From Actinophytocola xinjiangensis (GTDB taxonomy: Bacteria > Actinomycetota > Actinomycetes > Mycobacteriales > Pseudonocardiaceae): 64,000 nt of DNA. This document shows, one piece after another, positions 59,756 to 64,000 of the stretch; positions within the stretch are counted from its first letter, which is position 1, and every line of letters begins with the position of its first letter. The position numbers and the translations under genes are program-made. The notes below the pieces were generated by a model. It did no database searches and had not been told where the DNA came from. It saw only the letters and a list, made by a program, of their open reading frames with translations. The stretch spans positions 186,001 to 250,000 of the forward strand of contig NZ_MSIF01000004.1 of assembly GCF_001921215.1 (NCBI RefSeq), in the 5' to 3' direction.

Positions 59756-61503
59756 GGCGCGTCCTCGCGGCCCTGTCCGCACTGGTCGTGCTGGTCGGGC
59801 TGGCCACCCCCGCCTCGGCGGCGAACCTGCTGACCAACGCCGGGTTCGAGACCGGCTCACTGTCCGGCTGGACCTGCGCGGGCGGCGCGGTGGTCACCAG
59901 CCCGGTGCACACCGGCTCCTACGCGCTGGCCGCCACCGCCACCGCCTCGGACACCGCCCGCTGCGCCCAGACCGTCACCGTGCGGCCCGCCACCACCTAC
60001 AGCGTGTCGGCCTGGGTGCGCGGCAACCCCGTGTACCTGGGCGTCGACGGCGGCCCGTCGACCTGGACCGCCGCCACCACCTACACCCGCCTGGCGCTCA
60101 CGTTCACCACCGGCGCCAGCCAGACCACCGCCCAGCTCTACCTGCACGGCTGGTACGGCGCCGGCACCTACCACGCCGACGACGTCGAACTCGACGGTCC
60201 CGGCGGCGGCACCCCGGGCGCCCCGGCGACGCCGGGCAACCCGACCCTGGGCACCGTCACCGACACCTCGGTCGCGCTGTCCTGGCCCGCGGTGACCGGC
60301 GCCACCGGCTACCGCGTCCACGAGGGCGCCACCGTGCGCGCCAGCGTGACCGGCACCAGCGCCACCATCGGCGGGCTGACCGCCTGCTCCACCCACACCT
60401 TCGCGGTGACCGCCGTCAACGACGCCGGCGAGTCCGCCCGCAGCGCCCCGGTGACCGCGACGACCACCGGCTGCCAGCAGGCCGACCTGCCCCGGCACGC
60501 GCTGATCGGCTACCTGCACACCAGCTTCGCCAACGGCTCGGGCTACATCAGGATGGCCGACGTGCCGCCCGCCTGGGACGTGATCAACCTGGCCTTCGGC
60601 GAGCCAACCACCGCGACCTCGGGCGACATCCAGTTCCGGCTCTGCCCGGCCGCCGAGTGCCCCAACGTCGAGTCCGAGGCCGAGTTCGTCGCGGCGATCC
60701 GCGCGAAACAGGCGCAGGGCAAGAAGGTGCTGATCTCCATCGGCGGCGCCAACGGCCAGGTCCAGCTGACCACCACCGCCGCCCGCGACCGGTTCGTCTC
60801 CTCGGTGTCGGCGATCATCGACCGCTACGGCCTGGACGGTCTGGACATCGACTTCGAGGGCCACTCGCTGTACCTCAACGCCGGGGACACCGACTTCGCC
60901 AACCCGACCACACCGGTCATCGTCAACCTGATCTCCGCGCTGCGGACCCTGAAGTCCCGCTACGGCAACGACTTCATTCTCACCATGGCGCCGGAGACGT
61001 TCTTCGTCCAGGTCGGCTACCAGTTCTACGGCGGGGCCGGCGGCGGGGACAACCGCACCGGGTCCTACCTGCCGGTGATCCACGCCCTGCGCGACGCGCT
61101 GACCGTGCTGCACGTCCAGGACTACAACTCCGGCCCGGTCATGGGCCTGGACGACCAGTACCACACGATGGGCGGCGCCGACTTCCACATCGCGATGACC
61201 GACATGGTCAAGGCCGGGTTCCCGGTCGCGCGCACCGGCCACCGGTTCCCCGGCCTGCGCGAGGACCAGATCGCGTTCGGCGTCCCGGCGGCGGTCAGCG
61301 CCGGCAACGGCCACACCGCGCCGGCCCAGGTCCAGCAGGCGCTGACCTGCCTGTCCCGCAACCAGAACTGCGCCGGGTACACCCTGCGCGGCGGCGCGTC
61401 ACCGGCGATCCGCGGCCTGATGACCTGGTCGATCAACTGGGACCGCTACTACGGCTGGGAGTTCGCCGACAGCCATCGGCCCTTCCTGGACTCCTTGCCG
61501 TAG
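59752..61503 (+). CDS. Secreted GH18 chitinase with N-terminal carbohydrate-binding module and FN3
   Basis: 583 residues. Signal peptide RRVLAALSALVVLVGLATPASA. Residues ~23-145 are a CBM4/9-like jelly roll (NLLTNAGFETGSLSGWTC...YHADDVELDG), unlike the CBM2 of the first chitinase. Fibronectin III at ~160-240 and GH18 barrel at ~245-583, catalytic motif DGLDIDFE with Glu369. Overlapping start/stop with the upstream chitinase means fixed-ratio production of two enzymes with different binding modules. Confidence 0.95.
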   Translation: MRRVLAALSALVVLVGLATPASAANLLTNAGFETGSLSGWTCAGGAVVTSPVHTGSYALAATATASDTARCAQTVTVRPATTYSVSAWVRGNPVYLGVDGGPSTWTAATTYTRLALTFTTGASQTTAQLYLHGWYGAGTYHADDVELDGPGGGTPGAPATPGNPTLGTVTDTSVALSWPAVTGATGYRVHEGATVRASVTGTSATIGGLTACSTHTFAVTAVNDAGESARSAPVTATTTGCQQADLPRHALIGYLHTSFANGSGYIRMADVPPAWDVINLAFGEPTTATSGDIQFRLCPAAECPNVESEAEFVAAIRAKQAQGKKVLISIGGANGQVQLTTTAARDRFVSSVSAIIDRYGLDGLDIDFEGHSLYLNAGDTDFANPTTPVIVNLISALRTLKSRYGNDFILTMAPETFFVQVGYQFYGGAGGGDNRTGSYLPVIHALRDALTVLHVQDYNSGPVMGLDDQYHTMGGADFHIAMTDMVKAGFPVARTGHRFPGLREDQIAFGVPAAVSAGNGHTAPAQVQQALTCLSRNQNCAGYTLRGGASPAIRGLMTWSINWDRYYGWEFADSHRPFLDSLP

Positions 61504-61513
61504 CACGGAATCC

Positions 61514-61552
61514 GTCACCGTTGCCCGGGAACTCTTCCTGGGCAACGGTGAC
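61514..61552. terminator. Long hairpin terminator after chitinase operon
   Basis: GTCACCGTTGCCC...GGGCAACGGTGAC, extended through GGGAA/TTCCT with one wobble pair and a 3-nt loop. It ends 11 bp past the chitinase stop and seems to close the dre-controlled operon. Confidence 0.85.
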
Positions 61553-61575
61553 GACCGTCCCCGTACCCTTCGGAC

Positions 61576-62031
61576 ATGAGAAGAGCACTGGCGTTACTGG
61601 TGTCCGCGATCGTGGTGACTCTCGCCCTGCCCACGGCCGCCGCCCAGGCGGAGCCGGCCTGCGGTACGACTCCCGAACAGTGGGTCGGGTACTTCCCCGG
61701 CATCAACCGCCAGGACAGCGGTGACGAGTGGCCGCTGGACCACACGATCACGCTGACGGACGGCGTCCTGGCGGTGGACACGCTGATCAACGGCTGGAAG
61801 CGGATGCCGCCCTACGGCGACCCCGTCCTCACCGGCGACTCGCTGGTCTGGACCACTGCCGAGAGTGGTGTGCCGGGCGGCGAAGGCGAGACCAGCCGCT
61901 ACACGACCGAGAGCGTGACCTGCGCGAACGGCGTGGTCCAGTCCTTCACCGGGGAGCTCTTCTGGGTCTACCAGGTCCCCCTCGGGCCGGTGTTCTGGGT
62001 GTACAGCTCGTTCACCGCCAGCCGGTCCTGA
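61576..62031 (+). CDS. Secreted hypothetical protein
   Basis: 151 residues with signal peptide RRALALLVSAIVVTLALPTAAAQA and a mature part of ~125 residues with two cysteines (ACGTTPEQW and VTCANGV) that could form a disulfide. Beta-rich; no family recognised. TTA leucine codon at 61594. Its end overlaps the convergent DUF2339 gene by 20 bp. Position after two chitinases may be coincidental. Confidence 0.7.
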   Translation: MRRALALLVSAIVVTLALPTAAAQAEPACGTTPEQWVGYFPGINRQDSGDEWPLDHTITLTDGVLAVDTLINGWKRMPPYGDPVLTGDSLVWTTAESGVPGGEGETSRYTTESVTCANGVVQSFTGELFWVYQVPLGPVFWVYSSFTASRS

Positions 62032-63871
62032 GGACCTTCGCGTAGCGGGTGCCGGCGGCGAGCAGGACCAGGCCGGCCACCAGGAACACCGCCACCCTGG
62101 CCATGCCGTCCAATGAGGACAGGTCGAACAGGACGAGTTTGGCCAGGGCCGCGCCGACCAGCGACAGGCCGGCCGTGCGGGCGAACACCGAGTCGATCCC
62201 CCTGGCCAGCAGGACCAGCGCGCCGACCGTCCAGGACACCGTCACCAACACGTGCCCCAGCACGAACCCGCTGTCGCCGGGGGAGACCAGCAGGGTCGCC
62301 GACAGCACGGCGGCGGCCGCGCCGTACAGGGTGACCACGCCGGCCGTCGCCAGCCAGCGGCGGCCGGTGACACACATCGCCACGGCGGTCACCGACAGCA
62401 GCAGCCCGGTCAACCCGGCGGTGGCCGCCACGTGCGCCGGCACCGGCACCTCCGGCGCCACCACCAGCAGTTCCAGCGGCGCGGCGTCGAGCAGCGTGAA
62501 CCCGAGGCCGGTGACGGCGAACACCACCGCCGCCGAGAGCGCGGCGGGATAGCGCGCGGCCCGCGCGACCAGCGTCAGCAGCAGGGCCTGGGCCAGCAGC
62601 ACGATCGCCGCGACCGACCCGTCCACGGCGGTCAGCGTGGCCTGCAGGATCGCGACCAGCCCGGCGGCCCCCGCCACCTTGGCGAACGACGGCGGGAACC
62701 GGCGGAACCCGAGCACCCACACCAGCACCAGCAGGGCCCCGACCGTCCCCGGCAACGCCACCGCGGCGACCTGGGGCACCAGCGAGGCGACCACCATCAC
62801 CGGCACCGGCGCCAGCAGCACCTGCCCGACCGGCGCGAGACCGCCCTCCCGCAGCGCCCCGGCGACCGCGACCCCCACCTGCGCGAGGCTGGTCACCATC
62901 CCGAGCAGGGCGATCGTCGGCGATTCGACCCCGGTGGCGTCGAACACGACGGCGGCGGCCGTGCCCAGCACCGCCGGCAGCGCGGCGGCCAGGCACAGCA
63001 CGGGCCAGCGGCGCGCCAGGTACACCGGCGTCGTGCCGAGCTGGAGGACCAGCAGGAACCCGAGCAGCAGCGGCGTGAACCCGCCGGTGATCACCGGTGC
63101 CGACACCGCACACCCGACCACGACGAACACCGCGAGCGCCTCGGCGTCCCACCGGTCGGCCAGCAGCACCCCGACCGCCGCGACGACCAGCCCGGCCACC
63201 AGCCCGGCGGCCGGCGGCAGCTGTCCGAACAGGACGGTGGCGGCGACGACGTCCAGGTACAGCACGGTGATCCCGGTCGCCGCGCAGGCCAGCGCGCCGA
63301 CCCGGCCGGCGGGGGTGCGGTGCAGCCACAACCCGACACCGGCCAGCCCGAGACCGAGGGCGACGCCGAGCAGCACGCGGGGCAGCGGGCCGAGGTAGCC
63401 GCGCTGCACGGCCAGCACGAGCAGCAGCACGACCCCGGCGAGGGTGACCGTTGCGCCGACCATCGCCAACGACCGCGCGCCGAAGCCCTCCCGCCGCCAG
63501 AACGGGACGGGCGCGGGCGGCAGGGCCCCGTCGCCCACCGGCGGGTACTGGAGCGTCGGCGCAGCCGGGAACGGGGCATCGCCGGCCGACCGGTCGGTCG
63601 GCGAACCGCCGTGGCCGGCCGGGGGGAACGGGGCCGTTGGCCCGTTGGTCAGGGCGGCGAGGTCACCGGACGGGTGCGGGACCGACCGGTCGGTCGGAAG
63701 GTCGCCGTGGCCGAGCGGCAACGGGGAACCGGCCGGCTGGTCGGTCGGCTTCGGTGTGGTCGCGTCGGTGCGCAGCGCCTGCTCGTGGCGCAGCTCGGCG
63801 GAGATCTCGTCGATGCGGTGGCCGACCTCCAACAGGGCGTCGGCCAACCGCGTGAGCCGGTCGGTTGCCAT
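62012..63871 (-). CDS. DUF2339 multi-pass membrane protein
   Basis: 619 residues from the ATG at 63871 (MATDRLTRLAD); a longer start 51 bp upstream is less likely. The first ~125 residues are polar with repeated PTDRS and GHGDLPTDRS/GHGGSPTDRS segments, a short coding repeat. From ~130 on, about 20 hydrophobic helices fill the protein, matching DUF2339. Function unknown; family members are large polytopic proteins of actinobacteria. Confidence 0.88.
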   Translation of the reverse strand: MATDRLTRLADALLEVGHRIDEISAELRHEQALRTDATTPKPTDQPAGSPLPLGHGDLPTDRSVPHPSGDLAALTNGPTAPFPPAGHGGSPTDRSAGDAPFPAAPTLQYPPVGDGALPPAPVPFWRREGFGARSLAMVGATVTLAGVVLLLVLAVQRGYLGPLPRVLLGVALGLGLAGVGLWLHRTPAGRVGALACAATGITVLYLDVVAATVLFGQLPPAAGLVAGLVVAAVGVLLADRWDAEALAVFVVVGCAVSAPVITGGFTPLLLGFLLVLQLGTTPVYLARRWPVLCLAAALPAVLGTAAAVVFDATGVESPTIALLGMVTSLAQVGVAVAGALREGGLAPVGQVLLAPVPVMVVASLVPQVAAVALPGTVGALLVLVWVLGFRRFPPSFAKVAGAAGLVAILQATLTAVDGSVAAIVLLAQALLLTLVARAARYPAALSAAVVFAVTGLGFTLLDAAPLELLVVAPEVPVPAHVAATAGLTGLLLSVTAVAMCVTGRRWLATAGVVTLYGAAAAVLSATLLVSPGDSGFVLGHVLVTVSWTVGALVLLARGIDSVFARTAGLSLVGAALAKLVLFDLSSLDGMARVAVFLVAGLVLLAAGTRYAKVLRTGWR

Positions 63872-63918
63872 GCGGTCAGTGTCGGGGAGCGCGGGCCGGC
63901 GCGGATCCGTACGACTAC

Positions 63919-64000
63919 TCAATCCAGCCGGCCGGACAGCCTCGCCAGCTTCAGGCCGAGGTGCAGGGTCAGCCGCTCGTCGCCGCTTCTCAGGTCCGTG
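63919..64000 (-). CDS. C-terminal end of a regulator, probably PucR/CdaR type, cut by window edge
   Basis: Only the last 26 residues are in the window: DLRSGDERLTLHLGLKLARL then SGRLD. The DP/DERLxLHLALKL pattern is the usual tail of the PucR-type C-terminal helix-turn-helix domain. The rest lies beyond 64000. Confidence 0.5.
   Translation of the reverse strand, partial: TDLRSGDERLTLHLGLKLARLSGRLD

Overview
The window is high-GC actinobacterial DNA: GTG starts are frequent, coding third positions are almost always G/C, genes often overlap by 4 bp, and secreted hydrolases and regulators are abundant. Gene content and a repeated intergenic motif around GAACTGTCGGTG suggest an actinomycete of the Pseudonocardiales type, but no rRNA or housekeeping marker fixes the taxon. 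I saw no tRNA, rRNA, CRISPR array, transposase or phage gene.

Layout. 1-6.2 kb: a truncated sensor histidine kinase, a cysteine desulfurase-like PLP enzyme, a ROK repressor divergent from a GH63-type glucosylglycerate hydrolase-like enzyme, and two membrane proteins. 6.2-14 kb (minus strand): one long operon with two tandem family 2B encapsulin shell proteins (capsid fold plus cyclic-nucleotide-binding-like insert), a polyprenyl diphosphate synthase as likely cargo, then ispH, dxs and ispG with overlapping ends. This looks like a nanocompartment linked to its own isoprenoid precursor supply and is the leading system here. 14.3-21.7 kb: an XRE/DUF5753 regulator with a small divergent partner, an aldo/keto reductase, and a LysR - epimerase - GH2 beta-galactosidase operon. 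21.7-23.1 kb: a secreted GH16 beta-glucanase behind a perfect DasR-type (dre) palindrome.

26.2-28.9 kb: a compact lasso peptide cluster with a 50-residue precursor (predicted core GSGSGNSDANGQEYS), an asparagine-synthetase-like cyclase and a fused RRE-protease. No exporter is present. A divergent ROK repressor lies upstream, and a convergent nucleotidyl-cyclase/NB-ARC/TPR protein lies downstream. 31.7-43.4 kb: stress, redox, pirin, GntR, TetR and hypothetical genes, a possible orphan immunity protein and a repeated intergenic element. 43.5-48.9 kb: a fused 5-oxoprolinase-type hydantoinase and an MHS-family transporter, divergent from a shortened IclR regulator with a clear operator between them.

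49.6-61.5 kb is a secretome island. Three consecutive secreted proteins (GH172-like, lysozyme-like and amidase) share a C-terminal VCBS/FG-GAP propeller. An LLM oxidoreductase/FMN reductase pair follows, then two overlapping GH18 chitinase genes behind two dre-like sites. The window closes with a DUF2339 membrane protein and the tail of what looks like a PucR-type regulator. The dre sites suggest that glucan and chitin degradation here share amino-sugar control.
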